This document shows, in pieces, positions 17,857 through 28,704 of a stretch of 64,000 bases of DNA. Numbering within the stretch: the first letter of the stretch is position 1; the number at the start of each line of letters is the position of its first letter. The stretch is from SpSt-539 sp964549445 (GTDB taxonomy: Bacteria > Planctomycetota > Phycisphaerae > UBA1845 > UTPLA1). Made by a program: the position numbers and the translations under genes. The DNA is taken from NCBI GenBank assembly GCA_964549445.1, contig CAZJVS010000006.1, positions 98,037-162,036 of the forward strand. The letters run 5' to 3'. Below the pieces are notes generated by a model. It saw only the letters and a list, made by a program, of their open reading frames with translations. It ran no database searches and was not told the DNA's origin.

Positions 17857-17910
17857 GTTGAAAAATTTCAACTGTGCAAATCCGCACGTTGAATTGGTGC
17901 AACTGCACCA
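17857..17910. repeat. Cluster of three short inverted repeats between the esterase genes
   Basis: Within 54 bases there are GTTGAAA-AA-TTTCAAC (17857-17872), GTGC-6 bases-GCAC (17873-17886) and TGGTGCA-AC-TGCACCA (17895-17910). They sit just past the stop of the minus-strand esterase at 17950 and about 220 bases upstream of the other esterase. No T-run follows, so a terminator is not evident; they may be protein-binding sites or small RNA hairpins. The rest of the gap 17638-17949 shows nothing. Confidence 0.5.
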
Positions 17911-17949
17911 CGCTGCCAAGTCACAGGTTCGAAAAAATCGGCCTTGTTT

Positions 17950-18921
17950 CTATGGCAGTGCCTGGCGCGAGAAAAACGCCCAGATTGCTTCGCTCGCCGA
18001 GATGTCACGACTGGTCCGCCCGATGAGCGATTCGGGAAGGTACTGCAGCCCCTCCGGCCAGGTGTGACCCCCACCCTCGATTCGCATGAACACGACTTCT
18101 GCACCCGTACCATCGGTCGGTTTCGCATACGTCGCAATCCGGACGCGGGTCCCGTCGCGCGGATCGACATCCGGCTCGATCGACATCACCGGCGGCGACA
18201 CCGCGTGGTTTCGAGCCACCCAGAACGAAATCGTCGCGCCGGCCGAGAGCACCTCGCCGCGCTTGATCCCAGCCATCCCAACAGTCCCACCGCCGAACGG
18301 CGTCACGGGGTCGGCATCGCCCTCGATCAGCATCAGCGGCACCGGCCGGCCGACGACCTGCGACTGGCTCAGCGCCTGACTGATGCTGGCGGCGACGGGC
18401 GCGACCGCCGCGATGCGATCGCTCATCTCGATCGCCAATCGATTGCACATGTGCCCGCCGTTTGACAGGCCGGTCGCGTAGATCCGCCGCACATCGATGC
18501 GATAGCGCGATTCCAGCGAGTCAATCAGCTCGCGCACGAATGACACGTCGTCAATCGTCGGGTTGATGTTCGGCCGGCCGTCGTTCCAGTTGCCGTCGAT
18601 CGCTTCCGGATAGACGACAATGAAGTCGTACTTCTCGGCCAGATCGTCGAGCCCGGTCAGCCGGCTCATTCCGGCCGCCGATTGACCCCAGCCGTGGAAC
18701 GCCAGCACGAGCGGCCTCGGTGAGACCGCCGCGGCCGAATAGGTGGTTGGCACGTAGATGCGGTAGCGGCGCTGAAGTCCGTCGGACGAAAGAATCTGCT
18801 CGAGTTCGCGAGCCGTGCGCGGAAAGACGGACTCAAACGTCGGCAGCACGCCACAACCGGCGCAGCCGAGAACGAGAGCGAGTGCGAGTGCGAAGTACCG
18901 ATTTCGTTTCACGATCCACAC
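17950..18921 (-). CDS. PHB depolymerase/feruloyl esterase-like lipoprotein (copy 2)
   Basis: Second copy of the esterase family. 323 residues with a lipoprotein-type leader (Cys20 or Cys23 in LGCAGC), LAFHGWGQSAAG (73-84), nucleophile S153 in the canonical GLSNGGHM, EGDADPVTPFGGG carrying the likely catalytic Asp, and IEGGGHTWPEG with the catalytic His. The start may be GTG 18921 or GTG 18912. Parallel to copy 1 across a 312-base gap; the two probably arose by tandem duplication and have separate promoters. Confidence 0.86.
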   Translation of the reverse strand: MWIVKRNRYFALALALVLGCAGCGVLPTFESVFPRTARELEQILSSDGLQRRYRIYVPTTYSAAAVSPRPLVLAFHGWGQSAAGMSRLTGLDDLAEKYDFIVVYPEAIDGNWNDGRPNINPTIDDVSFVRELIDSLESRYRIDVRRIYATGLSNGGHMCNRLAIEMSDRIAAVAPVAASISQALSQSQVVGRPVPLMLIEGDADPVTPFGGGTVGMAGIKRGEVLSAGATISFWVARNHAVSPPVMSIEPDVDPRDGTRVRIATYAKPTDGTGAEVVFMRIEGGGHTWPEGLQYLPESLIGRTSRDISASEAIWAFFSRQALP

Positions 18922-19101
18922 CGCGGCCGAGCGAACGTGGGGGTCACGCTCGCCGGCGTTAAGCCGCAGGATTCTATCGAGCCGGCGAGCCGTGAGGCAA
19001 ACGGTCTCGACCGCGATTTGCTACATTCGATGCCGCCGCGACTTGCCGCGCGCCGCCGCCCGATTACCGGGCGATGCTGCGGACCAGAGATCAGAAATCG
19101 C

Positions 19102-19145
19102 TTGACCGCCGCGCCGGGTGGACTATACTACGTCACACATAGTAT
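19102..19145 (+). promoter_or_regulatory. padR promoter with overlapping inverted repeat
   Basis: TTGACC (19102-19107), a 16-base spacer and TATACT (19124-19129) form a good sigma-70 promoter. ATACTA (19125-19130) and TAGTAT (19140-19145) form an inverted repeat around a 9-base spacer that overlaps the -10 and the predicted start point, which is the position expected for PadR autorepression. Confidence 0.65.
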
Positions 19146-19173
19146 GCGGCACGACTCATTGGAGGATCGCACC

Positions 19174-19521
19174 GTGCGGATCGAAAAGGAACTCATGCGG
19201 GGCGCCGGGCCGGTCGCCGTTCTGCGGCTGCTCTCGCGCGGCGAAATGTACGGCTACGAGCTGGTCGAGGCCCTCTCAAAGCGAACGGACGGCGTCCTCG
19301 CCATGGGCCAGTCGACGCTCTACCCCCTGCTCTACAATCTCGAGGCCAAGGGGCTGATCGAGGGCGTCTGGCGCGAAGCCGACTCCGGCCGGCAGCGGAA
19401 GTACTACCGGCTGACCAAGCGCGGCAAAGGCGAGTTGGCGAAGAGCGCCAAGCAGTGGGCCTCGCTCCTCGAAACGATGCAAACCCTGGGCGTCGTCCCC
19501 AAGCCGGAGCCCTCCCCGTGA
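19174..19521 (+). CDS. PadR-family transcriptional regulator
   Basis: Winged-helix repressor of 115 residues: N-terminal RIEKELMRGAGPVAVLRLLS, the PadR hallmark GEMYGYELVEAL, QSTLYPLLYNLEAKGLIEGVW and SGRQRKYYRLTKRG. The frame is open upstream to 18937 and includes an ATG at 19144, but GTG 19174 has GGAGG (19161-19165) eight bases before it and gives the usual family start. Its stop overlaps the next gene as GTGA. PadR proteins of this kind are commonly paired with HAAS-domain membrane proteins. Confidence 0.9.
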   Translation: MRIEKELMRGAGPVAVLRLLSRGEMYGYELVEALSKRTDGVLAMGQSTLYPLLYNLEAKGLIEGVWREADSGRQRKYYRLTKRGKGELAKSAKQWASLLETMQTLGVVPKPEPSP

Positions 19522-21374
19522 CCGGCGAAACCCTCCCACCACCGACGCCGCCCGACTCGCTGGTTTACAAGCTGCGATTTACGCCGCTGCGCGACGTATT
19601 GCGCGGGCGGTTGACCGCGCGGATGGACTTGGAGCGGCTGATCGCTCGGTCCGACTTGTTGCCCGCACTGCAGGACCTGATTCGTACGACCGTCCGCAAG
19701 ACGCGTCTCCGCTGGCACGAGAAAGCAGACGTCGCCCACGAACTCATCGCCCATTTCCGCGACGGCCTCGACGCCGGTGCGCCAGCCGACGAACTCGCCC
19801 GTTCCTTCGGCGACATCGCCGTCGCCGCCAGGCTCATCCGCCGCGCGCGAAAGCGCCAGCGTTCGATCTTCTACCGGGCGACGGTACGGACGATCCAATA
19901 CGGATTCCTGCTGATCGTCGGCACGTACCTGCTTCTCACCGTTCGCTATTACTGGGGTTCGACGCGGCTGACATGGAACTACCTCAAGGAGTTCAACGCG
20001 CCGATCCTGGCGACGCCCGAGCACGATCGCGCCTGGCCCATCTACCGGCAGGCGTTTCTGACGACGACGCCGTGGCCGAATGATGCCGAAATCAGGTGCG
20101 AGTCACCGTCGTCGCCCGGCTGGTCGACGCTCGTCCAATACATAGCGGCGAACCAGGCGGCGCTGCGCCTCTATCGCGAGGCCGCCGCGAAGCCGGTGCT
20201 TGGGATGGTCATCTCCACGACTCCCGACCTCGAAGTGCAGCGCCACAATCAGGAGTTTCCCGACCGGTTCGAACCTCCGCCGCCCGACACGTCCGACAAC
20301 CCGCCGGTCATCGGCATGCTCTTCCCGAATCTTCAGGTCATGCGGTTCGGCAGCCGTATGCTCCGAGTCGACGCGCTCGAAGCCGCCCAGCGCGGTGACG
20401 GCCCGCGCGTACTGGCCGACATCACGGCCATGCTGGCGATGGCCGATCATTGCGCCGGGCAACCGACGCTCATCAGCGACCTGGTCTCAATTGCAATCGT
20501 GGCGCACGCCGCGGAGACAGTCGGATTCATCACGTCGTGGCGCCCAGCGGCGCTCGACGACGCTGCGTGGGTCGGAGTCTCGCACCGCCTGGCCGCCCTG
20601 CGCGGCGGCACGATTCGGCTGCGACTCGACGGCGAGCGCGCGTTTTTCCACGACACCGTTCAACGCTACTACACGGATGACGGGCGAGGCGATGGACACC
20701 TGTGCCCCGGAAAGAGCCGGGTGCTTGCGTGGACGGGCGACTACGACGGAGCCGAGGCCGCGGCCTCCTCCGTCGTCGCGGGCCCGATTTTCAGCGCGGT
20801 CGTCGCGGGCCGCCGCGAAATCGTCCGGAAGTATGACGAATTGATGGGCCTCGTCGAACAAGAGGCCGCCGTCCCGCTTTGGCTGCGTGACGTGTCCCGC
20901 GCAGATGCCGAATTGGAGCGGATGAAATCCAGCCCGGTTCAGCAGGCGCGTTATTTGTGGATTGCAATACTCTTCCCGTCGCTCTCCCGCGCGAACTACA
21001 TGTTCGAAATCGCCACCCAGCAGCGCGACGCCACGCTCGTCGCGATCGCACTCGAACTCTACCACCGCAAGAACGGCGGCTATCCCCCGACGCTCGACGC
21101 GCTCGTGCCGCAGTATCTCCCGGCCGTCCCGCCCGATCGCTTCGACGGCAAGCCGATCAAGTACAAGCTCCTCGATGGCAAGCCGCTGCTCTACTCGGTC
21201 GGTGTCAACCGCACGGACGACGGCGGCATCCTTGCACCCGCCAAGTCCCGCACCCAGGCCAACCAAACTGCGAAGAACTGGATTCCACCCAGCGGCCTGC
21301 CCACCAATCCGCTGGAAATTGACAAGATTCGCGGCGACTGGATCCTCTGGCCGCCGGTCGAAGATGCACCCTGA
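19518..21374 (+). CDS. PadR-coupled HAAS-domain membrane protein
   Basis: 618 residues, function unknown. Residues about 66-112 (HEKADVAHELIAHFRDGLD to FGDIAVAARLIRR) resemble the HAAS/DUF1700 helical domain that accompanies PadR regulators. One transmembrane helix follows at about 126-145, then a large presumably extracytoplasmic domain. The C-terminus has YPPTLDALVPQYLPAVPPD, KYKLLDGKPLLYSVGVN and DDGG, resembling the C-terminal region of GspG-type pseudopilins and common in planctomycetes. GTG 19518 overlaps the padR TGA, so the pair is translationally coupled. A membrane sensor feeding PadR is a reasonable inference. Confidence 0.75.
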   Translation: MTGETLPPPTPPDSLVYKLRFTPLRDVLRGRLTARMDLERLIARSDLLPALQDLIRTTVRKTRLRWHEKADVAHELIAHFRDGLDAGAPADELARSFGDIAVAARLIRRARKRQRSIFYRATVRTIQYGFLLIVGTYLLLTVRYYWGSTRLTWNYLKEFNAPILATPEHDRAWPIYRQAFLTTTPWPNDAEIRCESPSSPGWSTLVQYIAANQAALRLYREAAAKPVLGMVISTTPDLEVQRHNQEFPDRFEPPPPDTSDNPPVIGMLFPNLQVMRFGSRMLRVDALEAAQRGDGPRVLADITAMLAMADHCAGQPTLISDLVSIAIVAHAAETVGFITSWRPAALDDAAWVGVSHRLAALRGGTIRLRLDGERAFFHDTVQRYYTDDGRGDGHLCPGKSRVLAWTGDYDGAEAAASSVVAGPIFSAVVAGRREIVRKYDELMGLVEQEAAVPLWLRDVSRADAELERMKSSPVQQARYLWIAILFPSLSRANYMFEIATQQRDATLVAIALELYHRKNGGYPPTLDALVPQYLPAVPPDRFDGKPIKYKLLDGKPLLYSVGVNRTDDGGILAPAKSRTQANQTAKNWIPPSGLPTNPLEIDKIRGDWILWPPVEDAP

Positions 21375-21395
21375 TGTGACCTGTCGCGCGGTTTC

Positions 21396-22854
<1,459 letters not shown>

Positions 22855-22868
<14 letters not shown>

Positions 22869-24012
22869 GGCTCACCTCGCTGATTTGCGTTTGCTTCGAT
22901 TGAACAAGACCCGTGAATCCGCGCGGAATGCGGATCGTAAAGACCGCGCCGGGACCATCCGTCCGATTCCCGGCCGAGATCGAACCGCCCAGCCGCTCGA
23001 CAATCTCCTTGCACACCGCCAGTCCAAGTCCGGTCCCCTGTCCCGCCGGCTTGGTCGTAAAGAACGGCTCGAACAGCCGCTCGGAGTCCTTCGGAAGTCC
23101 GCAGCCGGAATCGACAAACGAGATGACGTTCTCGCCACCCCGCTGTTCGCCGGAAATAGTCAGCGATCCTCCCGCCGGCATGGCGTCGATCGCGTTCTTG
23201 ATCAGGTTGCAGAAGACTTGGTAGAGATTCACCCCGCCGACCGCCGTGACGTCGGCCTGCGGATAGCGGCAGAAGATCGAGACGTTTCGCTCGGCGGCCC
23301 GCACCTCAAACGTCCGCACCGCCTCGTCGATCAGCCGTGCCAGCGTCTGCTCGGCAAGTGCCGGCGGCGCGTTCCGCGAAAAGTCGAGCAGGGCCCGAAC
23401 GATGTGCACAAGCCGCATGCAACCGTCGCGAGCCGCTGAGACATACTCGTGCAGCTTCGGATTCGTCGCGTCATCCGCGACCCGAAGCGCGAGGTTGAGA
23501 AACCGAAGAATCCCGTCGAGCGGGTTGTTCAATTCGTGCGCGACCGACGCACACAGCTTTCCAACCGCCGCCAGCCGTTCCGACACCGCCAGCCGCTGCT
23601 CCATCGTGAAGCGCGACGTAACATCTTCCAGCAACAGCAGGCCAAGCCGAACGCCGCCGGCGGCCGGGTCCGCCAGCGTCGAAACCGTCGCATTCACGTA
23701 TCGCGCAGGCGACCCGTTTGCTCGCACCGTAAGTCCGTCGAAACGCTGTGGTGTGGTCTTCGCCCACACCGCTTCGAGATCGGCCTTCCACGACTCGAAC
23801 CGGCTGTCGACGACGTCGCGCGTCATCGCCGCGGCCAAGTCGTCCGCCGCCGGCACCATGCACCGCGCCAGCTCATTCTGATAACAAACGTGCAATCGCT
23901 CGTCGAAGACGATCACCCCGAGCGGGAGGGCATCGAATACAAACGCAATGCCCCGCAGCGACGGCGAGAGAGCGGCCGCGGCAAGATCGGTTTGTTGCGT
24001 TGGTGCAATCAT
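22855..24012 (-). CDS. PAS-containing sensor histidine kinase
   Basis: About 385 residues with no clear membrane helix, so probably cytoplasmic. A PAS-like region (FVFDALPLGVIVFDERLHVCYQNE, split by ordinary residues) precedes the H-box SVAHELNNPLDGI, the N-box CNLIKNAIDA, the G1 box DSGCGLP, the F-box FEPFFTTK and the G2 box GTGLGLAVCK. The frame is open to 24105; ATG 24012 is the most natural start, although no Shine-Dalgarno sequence is seen. It phosphorylates the overlapping NtrC-type regulator (inference from context). Confidence 0.9.
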
Positions 24013-24209
24013 TGCAGGTACAGCCGCCGTCGCAGCCGGTGGACACACGGCGACGCCCCATCGGTCGGCCGTACGAGAATGTCCCCCCTCCGACGGTCGG
24101 TTCAATCCGGCGGCGGCTGTTGCAAAAAAACATCGTTTCGGCGGCGGTCGGCATTATCCGGCCGTCAATCCTCGCCCGTCGTTCGCGGCGTGGATAGACT
24201 CCGAAACCG

Positions 24210-25967
24210 ATGAATCGGCCGCGCTCGTACAGGTTTGTCGCGCTCTACGGACTCGTGTTCGTTGTTGCGCTGACCGTCCGGCTCGTCTACTGGTCCGAAA
24301 TCCGCGGCACGCCGCTCGATCAGTGGCACCTGCTCCAGGAGTCGGACATGGCGACTTACGTCGAACAAGCGCGACAAATCGCCGCCGGCGACTGGCTCGC
24401 GCCCAACCCCTATCACCCCTATCACCGGTGGCAACACGGCTCCGGCACAGCCGCGGAATGGTTGGCCTGGTACGGTCCGCACGGCTTCCATCAGGCGCCG
24501 CTGTACAGCTACGTGCTGGCCGCCGCGTCGAAGGCGACCTCGGATTACATCGATGCCGCAAAGATCACGCAGCTCGCTCTCGGCGCGGGCACGTGCGTGC
24601 TGCTGGCGCTGATCGCCCGGCAACTGGCGGGCGAAGTCGCCGGCGTCTCCGCCGGATTGTTCTGCGTGTTCTACGGTCCGCTCTACTACCTCGAAGCGCA
24701 GATTCTCCGCGAAGGTCCGGCCATCTTCGGCCTGGCCCTGCTGGTCTGGCTCGTCTTGCGATACGTCCGCGTCGATGCATCTCGCCGCCGACTCATGCCG
24801 GCAGCCATCGGTATCTTTCTCGGCGTCTTCGCGATGTTCTACGAGTTTGCACTCGTGCTGTTCGTTGCGACGCTGATCATCCTTTTCGCGCACGATGCTC
24901 GGCGGTCGTTCCGTGGCGCGGCCGCCACCTTGTCGTTCCTCGCCGTCGGCTGGCTCGTCGGCTTCGCACCGCTGCTCGTGCGCAACCTGGCGGTCGGTGC
25001 GCCGCCGCTCTCGGTCTCCTCCCGCTCCCACCTCACACTCGCGTTGGCGAACATGTCGAGCGCAAAAGACGGCGGCGTCATGTTCTCCGAGCCCGGTCCG
25101 CAGTTTCGCGAGATCATGCTCGCCTCCAACGGCTCGACGTGGGACGTGCTTCGGGAAGTCTGGCGCGGCTACGAAGGCAACCCCGGTCGGCTGGTCGCGA
25201 ATTGGGCACGCCGGCTGGTTGCCGCGATCGTGTCGGTCGAGATTGCCGACAACACATCGTTCAGCTTCTATCGCGCCTGCGCGCCGGTGCTGCGCATCTG
25301 CGTCACGTTTGCGTGGATTCTGCCGCTGGGGCTGTCGGCGATCCTCGCTTGCCTTGCGGCCGCAGCACGCAATCGGCTGCACCCGGCCCCGGCTTACGCG
25401 CCGCCTGTGCGACCGATTTCATCGATCTGGTCCGAGCACCGCACGGCCCACCACACGCTGCTTACCTACCAGCTCTTATTCCTGCTTGCAGTGTCATTGG
25501 TCAACGTCCAGGCCCGCTACCGAATGCTCATCGTGCCCATCCTGATCTGTTACGCCGGCGTCTTCATCGCGATCGTCGTTCGCTCGCTGGCCGCCCGCCG
25601 TTTCGCACCGCCGCTCGCGCTCATGGCAGTCGCCACTGCCATCGTCGTCGCCCAGTACCGCCTCTCGATCCCCCTGCGACGCCTCGATCGCCGCGTCATC
25701 GATCGCGCCTTCGTCGCTGAGCGCTACGAACAGGCGGGTCAACTCGCCGAGGCCCTGCCCTACCTCCGGGCCGCGCTCGTTCTGACGCCCGATGACCATG
25801 AAGTGCGCCTGCATTACGCCAACGACCTCGCGCAGCTCCGCCGCTACGACGAAGCCCTCGCCCAGTTTCGCCGGCTTGAATCGACCAGCGTGCAACCCGA
25901 AGGCGTCCGCAACGCGATTCGATTCCTCGAGCAAAAGGTGCGTACCGAATCGCAGCCGGCCAGGTAA
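24210..25967 (+). CDS. GT-C-type membrane glycosyltransferase with C-terminal TPR
   Basis: 585 residues. After a first transmembrane helix there is a large first loop with EIRG and ESDMATYVEQARQIAAGDW, the acidic-residue pattern of the GT39/ArnT-like superfamily, then about ten further helices. Residues from about 500 on (ERYEQAGQLAEALPYLRAAL, DDHEVRLHYANDLAQLRRYDEALAQF) are TPR units. Donor is probably a lipid-linked sugar and the acceptor is unknown. TAGACT lies at 24195-24200, nine bases before the ATG, without a Shine-Dalgarno sequence, suggesting a leaderless message. Confidence 0.78.
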   Translation: MNRPRSYRFVALYGLVFVVALTVRLVYWSEIRGTPLDQWHLLQESDMATYVEQARQIAAGDWLAPNPYHPYHRWQHGSGTAAEWLAWYGPHGFHQAPLYSYVLAAASKATSDYIDAAKITQLALGAGTCVLLALIARQLAGEVAGVSAGLFCVFYGPLYYLEAQILREGPAIFGLALLVWLVLRYVRVDASRRRLMPAAIGIFLGVFAMFYEFALVLFVATLIILFAHDARRSFRGAAATLSFLAVGWLVGFAPLLVRNLAVGAPPLSVSSRSHLTLALANMSSAKDGGVMFSEPGPQFREIMLASNGSTWDVLREVWRGYEGNPGRLVANWARRLVAAIVSVEIADNTSFSFYRACAPVLRICVTFAWILPLGLSAILACLAAAARNRLHPAPAYAPPVRPISSIWSEHRTAHHTLLTYQLLFLLAVSLVNVQARYRMLIVPILICYAGVFIAIVVRSLAARRFAPPLALMAVATAIVVAQYRLSIPLRRLDRRVIDRAFVAERYEQAGQLAEALPYLRAALVLTPDDHEVRLHYANDLAQLRRYDEALAQFRRLESTSVQPEGVRNAIRFLEQKVRTESQPAR

Positions 25968-25991
25968 GTCGCCACCGACGAACGCAGCCCG

Positions 25992-26020
25992 TTTACCCCG
26001 CCGCGCCCGAGTCGTATAAA
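25992..26020 (+). promoter_or_regulatory. Promoter giving a probable leaderless mRNA
   Basis: TTTACC (25992-25997), 17-base spacer, TATAAA (26015-26020). The ATG of the downstream gene is at 26029, so transcription would begin at or within a few bases of the start codon. No Shine-Dalgarno sequence is present. Confidence 0.6.
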
Positions 26021-26028
26021 CAGTTTCA

Positions 26029-27942
26029 ATGAACCGCGGCCTTCGTGAATTACGATCTTCCAAGCAGTCGCCCCACACGGAGCGGCCTGCCGCCGTGCCC
26101 GATGTCCGTCCCGTCCCGCCGCTGCGCTACTCTTCCACGGGCGACTGCATCTTGCGGCTGCTGTTGCCGATCCTCATCGCCGCCATCACCGTCGCCGTCT
26201 TCTCGCCGGCCATGACCGGCCAGTTCCTCAACTGGGACGACGACTTCATGTTCCTGCTGAACCTCGGCTATCGCGGCCTCGACGCCGATCATCTCAAGTG
26301 GATGTTCATGGTCGGCCACATGGGTCATTACCAGCCGCTGGCCTGGATCACGCTCGCGATCGATCACCATTTCGTCGGCATGAAGCCGGAGATGTATCAC
26401 GTCATGAGCATCGTCTGGCACACGGCGACCGCTGTGCTTTTCTATTTCCTCGCTCGGCGTCTCATTGCCCTGGGGTTGCGACACGAACCCCTGCCTGCTT
26501 CATCGACAGCAACGCTGCCGGTCAGCCCAAACGTCCTCTGCATCTCTGCGACACTGGCCGCTCTGCTCTTCTCCGTCCATCCGCTCCGCGTCGAATCGGT
26601 CGCCTGGGTCACCGAGCGCCGCGACGTCGTCTCCGGCTTTTTCTTCGTCGCCGCCCTGCTGACATATCTCCGAGCCGTCTCGCCGGGACTCATCCCGATT
26701 CGCAGCCATGGCTGGCATTTCCTGTGCGTCGTCTGCGTCGTCCTCTCGCTCATGGCCAAGGCCTGGGGCATGGCCCTGCCGATTATCATGCTCGTCCTCG
26801 ACATCTACCCCCTCGGCCGTCTGCCGGGCGATCCGCGCCGCTGGCGGGCCCCGGACGTCCTGCGAATCATCTATCAGAAACTGCCCGCGCTCCTGCTCGC
26901 CTTCGGCGCGGGAATCGCCGCGCTCCTGGCCCAGCGCACCGTCGACTGGGGCGTCATGTCGCTCACTCAGCACAAGCTCGACGCCCGAATCGCGCAGGCC
27001 ATCTTCGGAATGGCCTTCTATCCGCTCCGAACACTTCTGCCGCAGGACCTCGCAACGATCGTGCAGATCCCCAAGGGCTTCGGCCTGCATTCGAATTCGG
27101 TGTTGCTCGCGGCCGGCGTTGTCCTGCTCGTTACTACCGTCAGTCTGCTCCTGCGCCGTCGCTATCCCGCCCTGCTCGCCGTCTGGGTCTGCTACCTCGT
27201 GACCGTTTTCCCCGTCCTCGGCGTCGCCCAGAGCGGCCAGCAGCTTGTCGCCGATCGCTACAGCTACCTCTCGTGTCTCGGATTCCCCTTGCTCCTCGCC
27301 GGCGCCGTCGCCGTGCTGGTCCGCGACGCGAGTCTCCGCTGGCTTTGGAGCATCGCGACGGCCGTCGTATGCCTGGTCATCGCCACCTTCGGCGTCATGT
27401 CCTTCCGCTACACAACATGCTGGCGAACAAGCGAGTCTCTCTGGGCCTACACCGTCCCACGGGTCCCCGACAGTTGGATTGCCCGCATCAACTACGGCAC
27501 CGCCATGTTTATTAATGGAAAGGTTGCCGACGCCGCCGAGCAACTTCGCACGGCCACCGAGCTGAATCCCAAGTCCGGCCATGCCTGGCACAACTACGGC
27601 GTGGTCCTCTCCTCCGCCGGACGTGACGCCGAAGCCGAACAGGCGTTCATCAAGGCCGTCGAGTTCTATTCAGCGCCCCGCAGTTCCGAACTGCAGTTGG
27701 GATACCTCTACCTGAAGCAGAAGCGCTTCAACGACGCCATCCCCAAGTTCATCGAGGCCATGCCAAGCCCCGACCTGACGGCCCAGGCCCACGGCGGACT
27801 CGGCTCGTGTTATCTCGGATTGGGTCAGCTCGATGCCGCGATCGCCGAGCTCGAAATGTCCGTCCGACTTGATCCCAGCTTGCAGCGCAACAAGCTGCTG
27901 CTCGAGCGCGCGCTGCGGCTCCGTGAGAAGCGATCCCAATAA
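26029..27942 (+). CDS. TMTC-like membrane protein with C-terminal TPR repeats
   Basis: 637 residues: a cytoplasmic N-terminal tail, then about ten transmembrane helices and three or four TPR units at about 500-637 (NYGTAMFINGKVADAAEQL, AWHNYGVVLSSAGRDAEAEQ, LGYLYLKQKRFNDAIPKF). The first loop has NWDDDFMF, and the second has HPLRVESVAWVTERRDVV, the acidic and HP-R-ES-AW-ER-D signatures of the TMTC/GT-C O-mannosyltransferase-like family. Its neighbour upstream is a second GT-C with TPRs. A protein O-glycosylation role is plausible but not shown. Confidence 0.8.
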   Translation: MNRGLRELRSSKQSPHTERPAAVPDVRPVPPLRYSSTGDCILRLLLPILIAAITVAVFSPAMTGQFLNWDDDFMFLLNLGYRGLDADHLKWMFMVGHMGHYQPLAWITLAIDHHFVGMKPEMYHVMSIVWHTATAVLFYFLARRLIALGLRHEPLPASSTATLPVSPNVLCISATLAALLFSVHPLRVESVAWVTERRDVVSGFFFVAALLTYLRAVSPGLIPIRSHGWHFLCVVCVVLSLMAKAWGMALPIIMLVLDIYPLGRLPGDPRRWRAPDVLRIIYQKLPALLLAFGAGIAALLAQRTVDWGVMSLTQHKLDARIAQAIFGMAFYPLRTLLPQDLATIVQIPKGFGLHSNSVLLAAGVVLLVTTVSLLLRRRYPALLAVWVCYLVTVFPVLGVAQSGQQLVADRYSYLSCLGFPLLLAGAVAVLVRDASLRWLWSIATAVVCLVIATFGVMSFRYTTCWRTSESLWAYTVPRVPDSWIARINYGTAMFINGKVADAAEQLRTATELNPKSGHAWHNYGVVLSSAGRDAEAEQAFIKAVEFYSAPRSSELQLGYLYLKQKRFNDAIPKFIEAMPSPDLTAQAHGGLGSCYLGLGQLDAAIAELEMSVRLDPSLQRNKLLLERALRLREKRSQ

Positions 27943-27969
27943 TATTGATGGATTCGGCGATAGCGCCGA

Positions 27970-28704
27970 TCAGCGCGGCGCAGCTTCCGGCTTCACCTCG
28001 TCGGTCCCGGCCGGCGGCGGCGTGTACTGCGTCGGATGCTCGGGATTCGGCGTCGGCGGCGGCTGCCAGTTCATCTGCGACTCGGGATTCTCCGCGCCCG
28101 TCACTTCGCGATACGTCGTGCGGCGCCGATCGTTGTAATCCGGCGGCTCGTCACCCGGCTTGGCGTACATGTCGTCATAGTCATACTGGCCAAACCACTT
28201 GTGCAGGCGCCCGTCGCTGGCCATCAGCATCCCCGGCGGCTGCGGCACGATCGACACCGGCACGCCGAACGCGTTGAGCGCGAACCGTGCCGGCCCGTAG
28301 GCGATGTCGAGGAAGTCGACCGCGTTCCAGGCGAACACGTTGTCGACCGGGTCGTGATTATTCGGATTCGTGACGTCGTTGCCCTTCGTCTCGAACGGAT
28401 CCTCAAACCACAACGGCCAGTGCGTCACCAGACCGCTTTCGTAATAGACGTCGGAGGCGGGGATGTCTCGTCGATAGATCGGCGGCAATTCGCCCGGCGT
28501 GTGCTCGACATAGGCGATCACCGACGGCGTCGTCCGATCATCGAGCATGTAGGGCGCCGAATCCTTGAACGGGTTGTTGAGCTGCTGCGACGCAATGCCG
28601 ACCCGGAACGGGTTGGCCGAATCCTGGTGGATGCAGCCACCGAGCAGGAGCAGACCGTAACCGGCCCCGCAAAGCGTTTTATTCAAGCGACGTATCGAGA
28701 GCAT
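27970..28704 (-). CDS. Hypothetical lipoprotein
   Basis: 244 residues with a lipobox LLGGC (Cys24) after a short hydrophobic leader. The mature protein has no recognised domain; it is rich in Asp, Pro and Tyr and contains WPLWFEDPFETKGNDVTNP and a stretch VDFLDIAYGPARFALNAFGVP, with a Pro-rich, probably disordered C-terminal 50 residues. The start overlaps the 3' end of guaB by 26 bases and has AAGGA upstream. Function not recognised. Confidence 0.65.
   Translation of the reverse strand: MLSIRRLNKTLCGAGYGLLLLGGCIHQDSANPFRVGIASQQLNNPFKDSAPYMLDDRTTPSVIAYVEHTPGELPPIYRRDIPASDVYYESGLVTHWPLWFEDPFETKGNDVTNPNNHDPVDNVFAWNAVDFLDIAYGPARFALNAFGVPVSIVPQPPGMLMASDGRLHKWFGQYDYDDMYAKPGDEPPDYNDRRRTTYREVTGAENPESQMNWQPPPTPNPEHPTQYTPPPAGTDEVKPEAAPR

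Noticed and set aside
23948..25720. 590-codon plus-strand frame
   Set aside because: Overlaps the histidine kinase start and the GT-C gene in another frame; Arg-rich shadow.
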